NCBI GenBank assembly: GCA_036346375.1
Contig: CM070520.1
Coordinates: 48,937,854-49,001,853, forward strand
Reading direction: 5' to 3'
From: Guadua angustifolia
Lineage: Eukaryota; Streptophyta; Magnoliopsida; Poales; Poaceae
DNA length: 64,000 nucleotides
How positions within the stretch are numbered: the stretch's first letter is position 1; every line of letters starts with the position of its first letter. The translations under genes and the position numbers were made by a program. Below, one piece after another: positions 1 through 11,463 of this stretch. Below the pieces are notes generated by a model. That model saw only the letters and a list, made by a program, of their open reading frames with translations. It had not been told where the DNA came from and did not search any database.

Positions 1-579
1 CATTTTTGCAAATGCATACACTAGAGCACTAGATTTGTTAAAAATAAGGTACATGGAGCTATATAAACAATGATATCTTTTTCTTTCACTCTTCCTCCCT
101 TGCTTTTCTCTTACACGTGTGACACAATGACACCATCGCCCCAAAAATTCCCCACCTCTCCTCTTCCAATCGTCGTCACCTCCACATTTTCTTACTGCCA
201 GAATCCACCTTTATCTTCCCCCTCCTATCAGTCTCCACCTCATTCTCCATCACGTCGGCATCATTCCTCTCTCACCTCATGCCGGACTCCTCCATTTTTG
301 TCGTATTACCATGGTTAGATCTAGCTGATTCGGTTGGGTCAATTTATTAACCATATTGAAGAAGAAAGACGCTATGGTTGCATGTTTTAAGAGGGTGGAT
401 ACGGTGTTAGGGTGGCAGATCTATGTATCAGCGGCTTAAAGTCACAAGAGCATAGGCGGGAGGAAGTTTGAAAATTACCATCATTACACCCTAATTCATC
501 TAATTCACTGTATGCAGTCTTTAAAAATTACTATCCTAGAAAGTTCACAGTATACCTTCGTTTGACGAGACGGACTATG
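1..579. other. Unassigned intergenic sequence
   Basis: No gene or element is recognised here. A short open frame at 70-318 is a C/T-rich run with no family resemblance and is not called. Confidence 0.5.
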
Positions 580-842
580 TACTTCCTCCATCCAAGTTTA
601 TAAAGATTATTTTTTGAATAGTCTTGTTTATAAATATAAGACGTATTTCATATTTCCATACAAAATTAATGCGATGTTTCCTTCATACCTCTAATCAATA
701 CATATCTTTACTTTAAATTCTCTATATGCATGCATTGAGTATAATACTTAGTGATAATAATTAAAGGTAATCTAGTAATTTTTTATGTTTTCTTGGTCTA
801 TATATTAAAAAAATATGTTTTACAAACTTGGACGAGGGAGTA
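580..842. mobile_element. Stowaway-like MITE
   Basis: The 263-bp AT-rich element has inverted ends: it starts TACTTCCTCCATCCAAG and the reverse complement of its right end starts TACTCCCTCGTCCAAG. This matches the CTCCCTCCGT-type terminus of grass Stowaway/Tc1-mariner MITEs, which insert at TA. There is no coding capacity. Confidence 0.75.
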
Positions 843-2183
843 AAATAGATGAGAAAACGGATCCAGTTATTCACCTCTAGCTCTCTGATCCATTGAATAA
901 CCATGTGAACGCTACTGGACAAGTGCACAACTTTTGCACTGACGAGGCTCCTTTAAATGGTAGCCAAGAGCAAAGCAAAATTCCCCAAAAAATTAAAAGC
1001 ACAAAACAAAACCGGCTTTTTCCGATTCGTTTTAATAATATGTCAGATGCTGTCTCATTAAAGTTATTGTTTGTGATTCGTTGATTTTAGTTAACTATTT
1101 TGTACTCAACAGTTGGGAGGAAACGGAAGGAAGCTATAATCCATCGGGACAGCCGTTTGCATGGAAGAGTTGAAGTCAAGTGTAGAAAGAATGATGAGAC
1201 GGTTCACAAAATTTTAAGGATGGTGGGTACTTGAATTGGGCTCTTTTGTAAATGAATGTGGGATGGAAACCATCATATTTCTCACCGGGCTCACAGGACA
1301 GTTATAACTTACAATTTTACCAGAGTACATTACTCCGTGGTGTATAATTCCACTTACATCAAACTGTATGTTGGTACAAAATGTAGTTCTTATTGCACTT
1401 TATGCTCGCGGTGTCATCAAGGAACAATTTTTTTTCTCAGTGGAGGCATCTAAGAACATATTGTGCCTTTCCAGATCATGAAATAAAAGAATAAATAAAT
1501 AAATAAATAAAAGGCAGTGGTCCATATGTCAGTCAATAATACGCGATGCAACAACAGCATGCAGTGTATAAACTTCCCTGAAGCAAGACTAGACGTGTGG
1601 ATCCATGTGTCGTCAAATATTTTTCTGTGTGTATAACCTGTCCAATATTAAACTTATTTTGAAGGATTTTTTTTTCAGGAGCACAGTGGTTCAAAAAGAT
1701 CACATCCGACAACTAGTACAAAACAATTCTTCTTGGTCAATAACTCGTTGATTCTACTAGACAGAATGTCGAGTTCGTAGCACGTATATCTAAAGACGGC
1801 TGATTATTAAGCACGTGATTGTCTCGGATAGGGACTCTTTAGTCCGAGTCGGCAGCGGTTAATTAGCAGATCTGGGCCATGTATTTGGACTTAGGGCCCA
1901 ATTTGAGTTATTAGCAGGTTTCTAGCCCAAATAATGAAGCCAACCCTGCACACAAGCGTGCGCTCTACCGGGGCGCATTGTCTTCTCCGGTAGTCCGGTG
2001 ATCATCTTCTGTTCCCGCCGGCGGCGGCTGGAAAGTGGATCTGCCGACGACTGAGGTCAGGTGAGGTTGATGGGTCGAGATCTTCTCGTTTCTCCTCTAT
2101 TTCCATTTTCCACTGTGTTCTTTGGCATCTCATTTCTTTCCACTCACTCAGGGCGCGCGCCCTCCTGCCACCTGTTCGATGGA
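843..2183. other. Upstream region of the F-box relic
   Basis: No convincing coding region. GGCCCA/TGGGCC-type boxes lie around 1870-1930, a motif common in rice promoters, so this may contain the old promoter and 5' leader of the F-box locus. Confidence 0.4.
1490..1512 (+). repeat. (AAAT)n microsatellite
   Basis: About five consecutive AAAT/AATA units are visible. Confidence 0.9.
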
Positions 2184-3976
2184 ATGCCTCGGCGGCGCAA
2201 CAACAAGAAGCGCAAGGGAGTGGCTTCGGAGAGCGGCGACGACCACCTCGGCGCCCTCCCGGGCGCGCTCCTCTACCGCGTTCTGTCGTTCTTTCCCTCC
2301 CACGAGGCCGTGTGGTTGAGCGTGCTCTCCTGCGCATCACCGACGTGATCAGCTGGGGCAGCCTGGCGAAGTTCATCAAGTTTGTGAACCATCTGCTGGT
2401 CTTGCACGATGCCTCGCCTCCGCACGAGCTCGATTTCTGTACCTACACACACATGGTTCAAATGATATCTCGTGCCTTTGCTCATAGCGTGGAGCCATTC
2501 CGGTACGTCGAGCTGTGGAAAAACCCCTGCTGATAGTCAACATGCCTCTCATGATCTCATCTCCCAGCACTTGATGACCTTAGAGCTTTGGCGTGTAGAG
2601 TTGGACAGCCATGGTCTAGATTTCTCACGCTGTCTTGCCTTGGAGGACCTTGATATGCATTCTTGCAGAATTTCTGCCCACAAGATATCGTCCCAACATC
2701 ACTAAAGCGCCTCTGTGTCGATGGGTGTAGCTTCACTTGCAACTTCCGTACAAATATTTCTGCCCCAGGTCTTGTCTCACTACGACTGAGTGAAAATGAT
2801 GGCATGACTCCTTTGATTGAAAGAATGCCTTTGCTAGTAACAACATTTGTCATGCTTGGCTTTTACTGTACGGATCGTTGTAGCTCTAGCTACTATGGAG
2901 ATTGTCGTTCAAATACATGTGTTGCTTGTTATGGCAATCGCGACGGCAGTGGCAAGTGTGTGATTCTCAGTGGTTTGTCCAATGCTACGAATTTGGAGTT
3001 GATGGCTAAAGATGGAGTGGTACGTTTGCACTTACTTCTAACTTATCTCCTAGTGTTTTTGGGCCATTCACAGTATTATGCAGTATGTTTATCTCCTAGT
3101 GTTTTTGGGCCATTCACAGTATTATGCAGTATGTTTATCTACCATTACATGTTGAAAAACTTTACACTCTTAACAAGCTTCTCATGATTGTTACCAACAG
3201 TTGTGTTTTGTAAGTTTACATTTTTCAATGACAACATCCCTAAAAATTGGTTTGTGTGTGTTATTGCATTTTATCGTTTTGGTACTTCTGACATCAAGCT
3301 GTTTTGACTTTTGAGAATCCGAAAATAGTTAGAGACTCATTTTAATTTCTGCAGGACTTTAATCGATATTGCTAAGACAAGGACATTTCCGTGTCAAGAA
3401 AGAGAACCTTATAAAGCGAGAAGTGGTCTATTGACCTGTTTTGTTATCTCTTGATTTTGCTTTAGAAATCTATCCAATGTTCCTATTCACTTTATCTTGT
3501 CTGTGAAAACTATATGTTTATTGTCAAGCGAGACTGGACACAGTGCCCACATTCAGCAAGTTAAAGAATTTGCTACTCAATGAGTGGGTTGTTGGCTGCG
3601 ATTTTCGTGCTGTAGCTTGCTTTCTCTGACACACACCAATTCTAGAGAAACTTACTCTTCAACCGGAGGTATATGCATTCTAATATGTTAGTCGATGTCT
3701 TATTAAAGTTATCATGCATGATTGATTGAGCTAGCATATTTTCGTCTGTTATAGGAACATGAACATATGGTGAAAATGGAAGAAAGTTGCGGTCCAGTGG
3801 AACAAGTGCTTCAATCTAAGCACCTTAAAATTGTCGAAATCAGATGCATAAAGTTTGATGAATGGGTTCACAAATTTTCAAAGATCTTGGATACCTATGG
3901 CATAACTCCTGATGAAATCACTATCCAGATTACTGAAAGTCCATCTGTACGAAGTTACATGTTATTCCTTTTTTAA
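2184..3976 (+). pseudogene. F-box/LRR/FBD protein, broken copy
   Basis: F-box proteins of this family are substrate receptors of SCF ubiquitin ligases. The start chosen is the ATG at 2184, which opens a basic MPRRRNNKKRK N-terminus as in rice members. An F-box first half follows (LGALPGALLYRVLSFFPSHEAV); the usual arginine/tryptophan-rich second half is missing at about 2320. Then come a KFIKFVNHLLVLHD segment, LRR-like repeats and a CNFRTNISAPGLVSLRLSEN stretch. The reading frame changes at about 2325, 2525 and 2694. A plausible splice donor lies at 3020 and an acceptor at 3355. The exon starting at 3356 has stops, and the last exon (about 3755-3976) encodes the FBD segment around VKMEESCGPVEQ. 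Multiple frame breaks make it a pseudogene unless the consensus is faulty. Confidence 0.8.
3045..3136 (+). repeat. 46-bp perfect tandem duplication in intron
   Basis: Two identical 46-bp units (3045-3090, 3091-3136) lie just after the predicted donor of the F-box relic. Their identity suggests a recent duplication. Confidence 0.95.
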
Positions 3977-5646
3977 GTTAAATATTGGAATTCTCTGACT
4001 GCTTCTTGTGTTTTGCTTATATGTGTCCTAATTCCTAAAGCAGGCAATGATAAAGCTCGTAAAATAATTAGAAGTAAATGTTTGAAATTTTTGTGTTGGT
4101 TGAAAATGAAAAGGTTGAAACTCCTCACACATGTTAAGGAAAAAAGGAGTAAAGTGCTATGCTTTGATTTTGTTAGCAGCAGTCATCTGGTATGGTATTT
4201 AGATTTGTCATGTGGAGAAATATGCATGGAACGAGGAGATTAGTAGCAGTTGCATGAGAGTCATCAGCAGCAGTTTCGGCAGAAGAGGGTCAGGCATGGC
4301 AGCATGCGGCAGGGTCCAACTAGTGCGCGAGTTCAGGAGTTGTTAGAGATAGATTCTTGTTAAGGAGTTTGTAATCAGAATTAGAGATGAGTTTTTAAGG
4401 ATAGAGTTCCATTGTGTATCTCCGGTTGTGTCTCTAGTTGAGTTAGTGTCCTAGGTGATTTGGAAGTTGGTCAAAGACTTCTATAAAAAGGCATCTAGTC
4501 GTATAATTGGGATTAAGCCAGAAATAAACCTATGTCACTTTTTCTTCCTATCTCACCTATATTGTCTTCTCATCCTTCAACACCGTCTGCTGTGCGGTCT
4601 TCCTCACCACGGTTCCACTTGGACACAAGCCTAAAACCAAGAAGCCTCCCACCTTTCACGATTCGTGTTGCACAGGCTTGGGCATGACAAGACATGTGGT
4701 TCAAATTAAGCACTATTTATACACAATCACATTTTGTATCAAGTTATTTCAGCCATGTAGGTTGTTGGCATTATTTGAACGGCACTACTTTTAGCATTGT
4801 TTCAAGATGCTCTCTAGCTAGGAATACTGATATTAATTAGAGAAATTAAACACTGGAACTATCCATGTTAAATGGGAAAATGACACCACTAGTTGAAAAG
4901 GGAAAATTACATCTAATGCATCTTGAAACAGCTCATAAAGGTGTCTCATTGATTAATGAAAAATGACATATCTTATAGGTCAGTTATGTAGGGTTAATAG
5001 GATGCATTGATTTGTTTTTTCTCTGAGATGAATTCTAATATGCTTTTACGTTGGCAATATTTTGTGTCATATATTATGTATATAATTTTCCTCAAAGTTA
5101 AATTGTGCTTGTAACAGCTTGTTGAGATTTGAGAATGTTCTGGTACTTCTTGAATCTTGGAGTTATATTTACTATCTGATTATTGTCTTAAACTAATTCA
5201 CATTAAAGTTTAATATTACAAAAATTGGATTTAGTTTCTAGCTGGCGCCTCATGCACAATGAAAAATAGTGGCTGTCTAGCAAAACCAATGTGGCATTGT
5301 GAGCATAAAGGTTCACTGTATGTCAGGAATGACTCTTTGTATATCTCCAAGCACAAATTAAATGTGAACTTGAAATTTTATATGTTGGACTGGTGGTGGA
5401 CAAAATGATGACTATCCCAAATTTTATCATTTTTCCATGTTGATATGATGCTTGAATCAAAATGGTTGCTCTGTAAATGAATCGAGCAGCATAAGTCAGA
5501 ACTCGAAGGCTATTAGAAATTTTTGTAAAATGTTGTATGCAGTCCGGTAGTAGATGCTCGTTCTTGTGGTGGCTATATATTTGCTGTCTGCCATGCTCAA
5601 TCATTTGGGTTAGTTCTTTTTGTCTCCTACTAGCTGCAAATCTATC
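3611..5646 (+). repeat. Segmental duplication, copy A
   Basis: About 2 kb covering the last F-box exons and downstream sequence recurs at 20840-22870 in the same order and strand, with scattered substitutions and small indels. Copy A continues seamlessly from the F-box relic, so it is the parental context. Confidence 0.9.
4341..4582 (+). mobile_element. Possible solo LTR inside the duplicated segment
   Basis: The stretch starts TGTTAGAGATAG and ends TTCAACA. It carries a TATAAAAAGG box at about 4482 followed by a T/C-rich stretch, as in a short copia LTR. The same sequence is in copy B (about 21562-21807). No target duplication was found, so the call is weak. Confidence 0.3.
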
Positions 5647-5920
5647 AAAATAGCCGGTCCTAATCTTGGTATCCGGTTTATCTTGCACATTTTCCCTACT
5701 TGCTGGTTGCACATGTCATTATGAAACTCCAACAGAATGTGTCTTATTTTGCACATCGTACTCTGCTATTGGGAAAAAACATAGCACTTGTTCTTCATCG
5801 AGGATATAATGGTTTACAATTCTTCTTGATGGTAGTGTTGATTATGTCGGTTTGTTCTAGACTTCTAGTGCTGCTTCATTATTGGTTTGTTCACTGAGAT
5901 GCCCGTGATTTGTCTCACTT
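5647..5920. other. Unassigned sequence before the LINE
   Basis: This is copy-A flanking sequence not represented in copy B. No gene is seen. Confidence 0.4.
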
Positions 5921-6054
5921 GTTTTTTGAAAAATTGGCAGAAGCTCTGCCTTTCATTCAAAGGGGAAAGAAGGTCCAAGGTTACATTAAGTTCAAATAGC
6001 ACCAAGGAACCAAAGGAGAAAACAAAATCCAGAACAGGTAGGCTGAAGGCCCCA
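5921..6054 (-). mobile_element. LINE piece 4: 3' end
   Basis: Read on the minus strand, this is the 3' tail of an L1-type LINE, with the GGCAGAGCTTCTGCC box often seen near rice LINE 3' ends and a short A-rich end at about 5921-5926. It is separated from piece 3 (10769-11197) by the copia insertion; removing the copia joins the two cleanly at CCCCA. Confidence 0.7.
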
Positions 6055-6184
6055 TGTAGAGAATAGGAGAGAAAACACCACACGCCCAGAGATGGGGGGG
6101 GGGTGACTCATATATATAGCCCAATAAGGCTTGAGGTACAAGTAAGCCAAGTACAAGTCAATAGAGACTATACATTATCTAACA
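6055..6184 (-). repeat. Copia 3' LTR (130 bp)
   Basis: It matches the 10674-10768 LTR except for an extra 35 bp (6088-6122) holding a ten-G run and a TATATATA stretch. The extra block is bounded by CCC, so the other LTR probably lost it. Confidence 0.9.
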
Positions 6185-6209
6185 CCCGCCATCAGTCGCA
6201 GCGGGAGGA

Positions 6210-8073
6210 TCACGAACGCAAAGACTGGACCGAAAATCTAAAAACAATTGTACAGGCAAGCCTTTGGTCATGATGTCCGCAAACTGATGCGAGGAGGGTA
6301 CAAGGAGTACGCGGACCTGCCCCACGCAACCTTCTCGCGGGGCGAAGTGGATGTCGATCTCGATATGCTTCGTGCGGCGATGATGAACCGGATTGGGCTG
6401 TCATGTAGACAAGACTCACGTTATCGCAATAGGCGGCGGTCGCGGAAGAATCGAGATGTGAAGCTCTTGAAGAAGTTGCGTAGCCGGCAACACTCGGCGA
6501 CAGCGTGAAACAACGGCGTGATACTCGCTTCGATCTTTGGGCGAGATCTCGCTCGTCGGGCGCCAAGACCATGACGCAGTTATGCGCGAAGTAGACACGA
6601 TGGCCGGAAGTGGAGCGCCGAGAGTCGGGACAACCGCCCAATCCGCATTTGAATATGCGGTAAGAGAGTGGGCGGGGCGGTCTGCGATGTGAAGGCCAGC
6701 GGAGGCGTACCTTCACATAGCGGAGAATGCGCTTGATCAACGCGATGAGGTTCGCGGATCATGCATGAACAAGCACACCTGCTGCACTGTCGCCAAGTCG
6801 ACGAAGTCGGCGTGAGGTCTTGGAGGCGCCAGCAAGACTCCGTATTGAAGGATCGACCGGATCGCCGTCGATCTCGTAAAGCTTAGCATGAGTGTCAGCG
6901 GAGTCGCCAGTAAGTGACACTTCAGCCATGCCATGTATTGGAAGATCAACCGCATATCTTGTCATTTGGGATGAAACAGCCGTCGGAAGAACGCGTGACG
7001 GAGATGCCGAGGAAGTGATGCAACGCACCAAGGTCCGTCATGGCAAACTCGGAGTGTAGACGGGCGATGATGTGCTGTAGGAGAGACGTCGAGGAAGCCG
7101 TCAGGACAATGTCGTCGACGTACAGGAGCATGTAGGCGACACTGTCTCCATCTTTGTAAACAAAGAGATGTGTTGAAGTCGAAGCTGCCGCGCCGAGGCG
7201 TCGAATGTAGGTGGCGTAAACGCCGGTACCACGCCCGGGAGCTGCCGGACCATATAAAGATTTCGCAACAGCGGACATGATTAGGAAGCGAGCGATGTCG
7301 GCGAAGTCGGAGGCTGCCGGCGATAAACGATCTCGGCGGTGGCCGTGAAGAAAGGCGTTCTTCACGTCCAAGCGTGAATGGGCCCGCGGGAGGCCGCTAT
7401 GTTGAGGACGACACGGATAGTAGCCGCTTGACGACCGGATGAAAGTCTCATCGTAGTCGACACGTCTTCTTTGGGAGAAACCGCGGACCACCAGCGTGCC
7501 TTGTGGCGAACAGCGAACCGTCGAGTGGAACTTATGCTTGAAAATCCACTTGCGTGACCACATTGGCGCCGTGAGGACGGGAACAAGGCGCCATGTCTCA
7601 TTGGCCAAGAACGCTGGTACTCGTCGTTCATCGCGGTAGCGCCAATTGCATCGGCAAGAGCTGCGATAATTGGACGATGTCGGGAGGCATGTGTGGTGGA
7701 GAGGGCCTTGGTGAGCGGGTGGCTTAAGGAACTGTCGCGAGACCGAGTGTGCGACGAGGCGTCCGGGCAGCCGAAAGCAACGCCGCCAGGTCGCGAGACG
7801 GTGGCGAAGCGATAGGACCGGCCGGTGGAACACCCAGGGCAGCAAGGAGGTGGAGTTGCCGGGGGTGGCGGTCGACGCCCGTAGACGATACCGAACCGGC
7901 GAGATGGAGGATCTGGGGAGGCGGGTGGGGCGGCTCGAGACCCGCCGAATGTCTTGCGCGAGGAGAGGCCCGCTGCGTCGGGCGAGGCGGTGAGTGGCGG
8001 TCACGAGGCTGCTGGTGGCGAAGGTGGCACAGGAGGTGGCGATGCGGCGAGCCGCCAAGCCATCCGGCCGCAA
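6210..8073 (-). pseudogene. Copia pol: reverse transcriptase and RNase H, broken
   Basis: The minus frame 8073-6946 contains copia RT landmarks: an ETWRLVP-like start, KWIFKHKF, the LDVKNAFLHG block and the catalytic LLYVDDIVL at about 7130-7104, then LHHFLGISV. Downstream RNase H sequence (6945-6210) is split over several frames. A frame break separates it from the integrase part. RT copies the element RNA in cytoplasmic particles; this copy cannot make a full polyprotein as written. Confidence 0.85.
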
Positions 8074-8267
8074 TCTGCAGAACCGATGGGCGACCCGCCC
8101 CCGTAGACCGGCGTAGAACCCGATGGCGACCCGCGATCGCCTAGAAGGTGATCATGACGCTCAACGTTCACGAAGAACGGAGCTACATGAAGCGAAACTG
8201 TTCATCATCGAGAACAAGAAAATCCAAAGCACGGAGGGTGAGAAGCAATGAAGGAAAAACATGTTCG

Positions 8268-9602
8268 TCAAAAACAACGTGGCGAGAGATGATAACACGG
8301 TGAGTGGTGAGATCGAGGCAGCGGTATCCTTTGTGAGAGGAGGATAACAAGGAAGACACAGCGGCCGAGCAGGGGAGCAAGCTTATGTGTGGCGGTGGCG
8401 GAGAGGTTGGGATAGCACAAACAGCCAAAAACACGAAGATGCTCAAGGTGTGGAGGAGTGCTGTGAAGGAGCTCAAAAGGAATGCGATTGTGAATTGAGG
8501 ACGACGGACGTCGGTTGAGGAGATAGGTGGTGGTGGCTAGAGCTTCCGCCCAATAGCGGGGCGGCATGGAGGCGTGGAATAAGAGAGTGCGAATGGAATT
8601 GTTGAGTGTGCAGAGAATGCGCTCAGCCTTGCCGTTTTGAGGTGAAGTGTAGGGAAAAGAAAGCCGTAGCAATGCACCGTGCGAAGCCAGGAAGGAGCCA
8701 GTGGCATTGTTAACGAACTCGGAACCATTGTCAGCCTGAAGACATTTAACAGGTAGGCTGAATTGGGTGCGTGTATATTGGAGAACAATGAGCTGGAACA
8801 CCTCGGACTTGCGTTTCATGGGAAACGTCCAGCAAAAGTGGCTAAAGTCATCCAGAAGAACAAGGTAATATAAGCACCCAGAAATACTAGCAACCGGCGA
8901 GGTCCAAACATCACAATGAACGAGCTCAAAAGGAGCAATCTTGGAAAACGAACTAGCAAAAGGTAGCGAGAATGTTTGCCAAGGCGGCGGGGAGTGGCAA
9001 ATGGAACAGTCTACTGTATTACATGAGAGGAGTTTATTGTTGCGCAAGGTGTCTAGGATAGCAGGTGCAGGATGACCGAGACGCTGGTGCCACACGGTGG
9101 AGGGGACGGCGAGGTGGGCGTGAGCGACGCTAGAGGTAGTGGCGGCTGGAATGGTGTAGAGGTCGTCGTCACTAGCGCAGCGAAGAATCTCGCGTCTGGT
9201 CTGCAAATCCTTGACAGAAAATCCAAAAGGATCAAACTCAATGGAGCAACAATTATCACGAGTGAATTGGCGCCGAGAGAAGATTGCGAGCGACGGAGGG
9301 ACAACAAGGGCGTTGTGGAGGCGAAAATTAGCATGGGAGGTAGGAAGAAGGAATGGCCTCGAGCAACAAGCTGGAAGGGAATCGCTAGATTCCGACCGAA
9401 TGGAGGAGTATGAAGGAGGAAGACGAGAGAGGAGCATACCATCCGAAGATGTCATGTGCGAGGTGGCACCGGTGTCGAGAACCCAGGAACTGGAACCCTG
9501 GATTTGCATCTGCTGGAGGGCAGCCACCAAGCCGGATTGGTCCCATTCTTTGGAGGCGGCCACATCTCTGGCTCTGGGCGGGAGGAGACAAGAGAGGCTC
9601 AT
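8268..9602 (-). pseudogene. Copia pol: protease and integrase segment
   Basis: An open frame of 444 codons. The protease site WVLDTGATSHM lies near residue 40 (about 9485). A GAG-pre-integrase region with WHQRLGHP and CSICH follows, then the integrase core (FELVHCDVW, LQADNGSEFVN, SPQNGKAER, LLNRRPSSS) up to RVFGCLCYP. Order protease-integrase before RT is diagnostic of copia. It is the best preserved part of the element but is cut off from gag and RT by frame breaks. Confidence 0.85.
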
Positions 9603-9639
9603 GAGAGCGATGTTAGCTCAGGGGTAGGGACCCGGGATC

Positions 9640-10538
9640 TTAGGGAGGGGCGCCATTCTTTGGGTGTTCCCATGGATTGAAACACACCGAGGACCACTGG
9701 GCGAGGCCCGACCTTCTGCGGGTATTCTTTATTCTTCTTGGCCCTTGCGCCCGGTAACCTTCTGCTATTCTGCCGTTCTTGCCGTTAGAGGTGTTGCATT
9801 TGTTCTTGCTAGCGACAAGTGCCGTGAAATTGCTTGCGATTCTTGAACAGTTTGGAACCACCGCTTCGAGTCTTGGCAAGAAGAGCGAGGCTGGCGTTCT
9901 TGACCTCGTTAGCGGCGAAGCCCTTGAGATCGGCATGTTGCGCGCCTTGGTGAAGGACGGCGAGGTTTGGAGTTAGCAATGTCGTCGGCGGTGTTGGAGA
10001 AGCGAGAGTTGAGGCCGCGCAGAGGTTGAGGATGAGTTGAGGACCATCGGCAGGAGGCCAACATCCGTAGTCCGTCGGCGAGGACCTTCATCCGCCGGCG
10101 ATGTCGGTGAGAGAGATCTCCTTGAGTCAACGTATGGAATTCGTGACTCGGATAGACCGCCTTGGATTCCTTGTTGGCGGTGAAAATGGCGGAGATGGAG
10201 GACCAAAGATCATATGCGATTGATCTTGACCATGGTGGTCGAGGACGGTGTCCATGATAGATCAAAGAGCCACCGCGAACGCAGCGATCGGCTGAACCCA
10301 CCTGGGTCGGCGGGGACGAGGAGCGCCATCAATGTGCCCCATGAGGCCGAACTTGCCGCACATGGATTTGAAGAACGTAGACCACTTGGTGTAGTTAGGG
10401 TTCTCCAATTCTAGTGTGATCGACACATGGGTCTTGACGGAGACGGTGGCATAGGGGTGGAGAAGGACAGGCGCCGTGTTGGAGAGGACGCAGTTGCAGG
10501 TGCCATCACCGGAGAGAAATTGTTGATGGAACTCATGG
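9640..10538 (-). pseudogene. Copia gag, broken
   Basis: The frame opens on the minus strand at about 10538 (MSSINNFS), shifts, and then shows the copia gag block LENPNYTKWSTFFKSMCGKFGL. Later parts are spread over three frames to about 9640. Gag forms the particle shell. The call rests on this block and on position directly after the primer site. Confidence 0.7.
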
Positions 10539-10661
10539 TGGCGGCGGGGAGGCGGAAGGAGGAGGGTGGAGATCGCTAGGGTGAGCAATGGAAAACCCTA
10601 GGGAGGGTGGGGGCGTCGGCTGGGAAACCCTAGGGAAGGGAGGTAGGTTAGGAAGGAAACC

Positions 10662-10673
10662 AATCTGATACCA
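10662..10673 (-). promoter_or_regulatory. Primer binding site of copia element
   Basis: Minus strand TGGTATCAGATT directly follows the 5' LTR, as expected for priming by initiator tRNA-Met. Confidence 0.85.
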
Positions 10674-10768
10674 TGTAGAGAATAGGAGAGAAAACACCAC
10701 ACGCCCAATAAGGCTTGGGGTACAAGTAAGCGAAGTACAAGTCAATAGAGACTATACATTATCTAACA
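10674..10768 (-). repeat. Copia 5' LTR (95 bp, shortened)
   Basis: This LTR lacks the 35 bp with the TATATATA stretch present in the 3' LTR, so the copy that should drive transcription seems to have lost its TATA region. Confidence 0.9.
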
Positions 10769-11197
10769 CCCCAATGCTACAAACAATATATTGCTAGCAA
10801 TCACACAACTTCCTGGAACAAGTTGAGGTTGATGCCATCATTAGGAGCTTTGAGTAGCCAATTCTTGATTTCTTACTTCTTGAGGTATTCGACTGACAAC
10901 ATCTTGCAGCGAATGACAGAGGTTTTGGAAAATTCTTCCGTTCCTTTCCTTCCAAAGGTTCCATAGGGTGTAGATGATTACTCCATCCACCTGCTTGCAC
11001 TGATGCAGCGATATCTGTCGTCAGATAGATTGCCACCACAGAGTGGCTGAGGTCCCTGCTTGTGGTGCAGGGAACTGAATTTGCAAGGAGGTCAAAATCT
11101 TTCTCCAAACCTGTGTTGCAAAGGGGCATTGCAGCAACAAGTGAGTTGTAGTTTCAAGTTCCAAACCACATAAGGGGCAGGAGGCACTATGGGGCCA
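10769..11197 (-). pseudogene. LINE piece 3: zinc-binding C-terminal part of ORF2
   Basis: The minus frame has SCPLCGLELETTTHLLLQCPFATQVWRKI, the zf-RVT region (C-x2-C...H...C) found after plant L1 reverse transcriptase. It continues exactly from RLTIRGWP encoded at about 18640, 7.4 kb away, once the intervening LTR element is removed. Confidence 0.85.
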
Positions 11198-11403
11198 TGT
11201 CATACCCCATTGCCGCCGATCCCCGTCGGAGCGTGAGGAAGAGCAGTACTCGGTGCTGGGGAAGAACTAGACGATGAAGAGAAACAAGAACAAAGGAAAA
11301 GACTCTGATATTTTTCATTCCTGACTTCCTCCGTTCCGGATGGCTGCTTTTAAGTCTCTCTTCTTGCCCTCTCTGACAAGTGGGACACCACCCAGTCATT
11401 ACA
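11198..11403 (-). repeat. 3' LTR of gag-KH element (206 bp)
   Basis: It matches the split 5' LTR at 13371-13495 plus 18551-18635. In + orientation it begins TGTCATACCCC and ends GTCATTACA. Confidence 0.9.
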
Positions 11404-11420
11404 TTACTGCCCCCTCGAAA
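11404..11420 (-). promoter_or_regulatory. Polypurine tract of gag-KH element
   Basis: The minus strand reads CGAGGGGGCAGTAA just before the 3' LTR, in the position of the plus-strand primer. Confidence 0.65.
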
Positions 11421-11463
11421 CATTGCTTGTCCCCAAGCAATGGCGTATTCTGTGACATTGCCT

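Larger units (their letters stand above)
6055..10768 (-). mobile_element. Ty1-copia LTR retrotransposon
   Basis: The element is 4.7 kb, minus-oriented, and inserted in the LINE 3' region. Ends are TGTTAG...TACA (minus strand) and the 5-bp target duplication CCCCA is at 6050-6054 and 10769-10773. Domain order gag, protease, integrase, RT, RNase H identifies copia. All domains carry frame breaks, so it is not autonomous as written. Confidence 0.95.

Noticed and set aside
70..318. 82-codon open frame near the left edge
   Set aside because: Biased C/T-rich sequence giving Pro/Ser-rich peptide, no family resemblance, no gene context.
2002..2379. Minus-strand Arg-rich frame over the F-box exon
   Set aside because: Antisense shadow of GC-rich coding sequence; the sense strand carries recognisable F-box residues.
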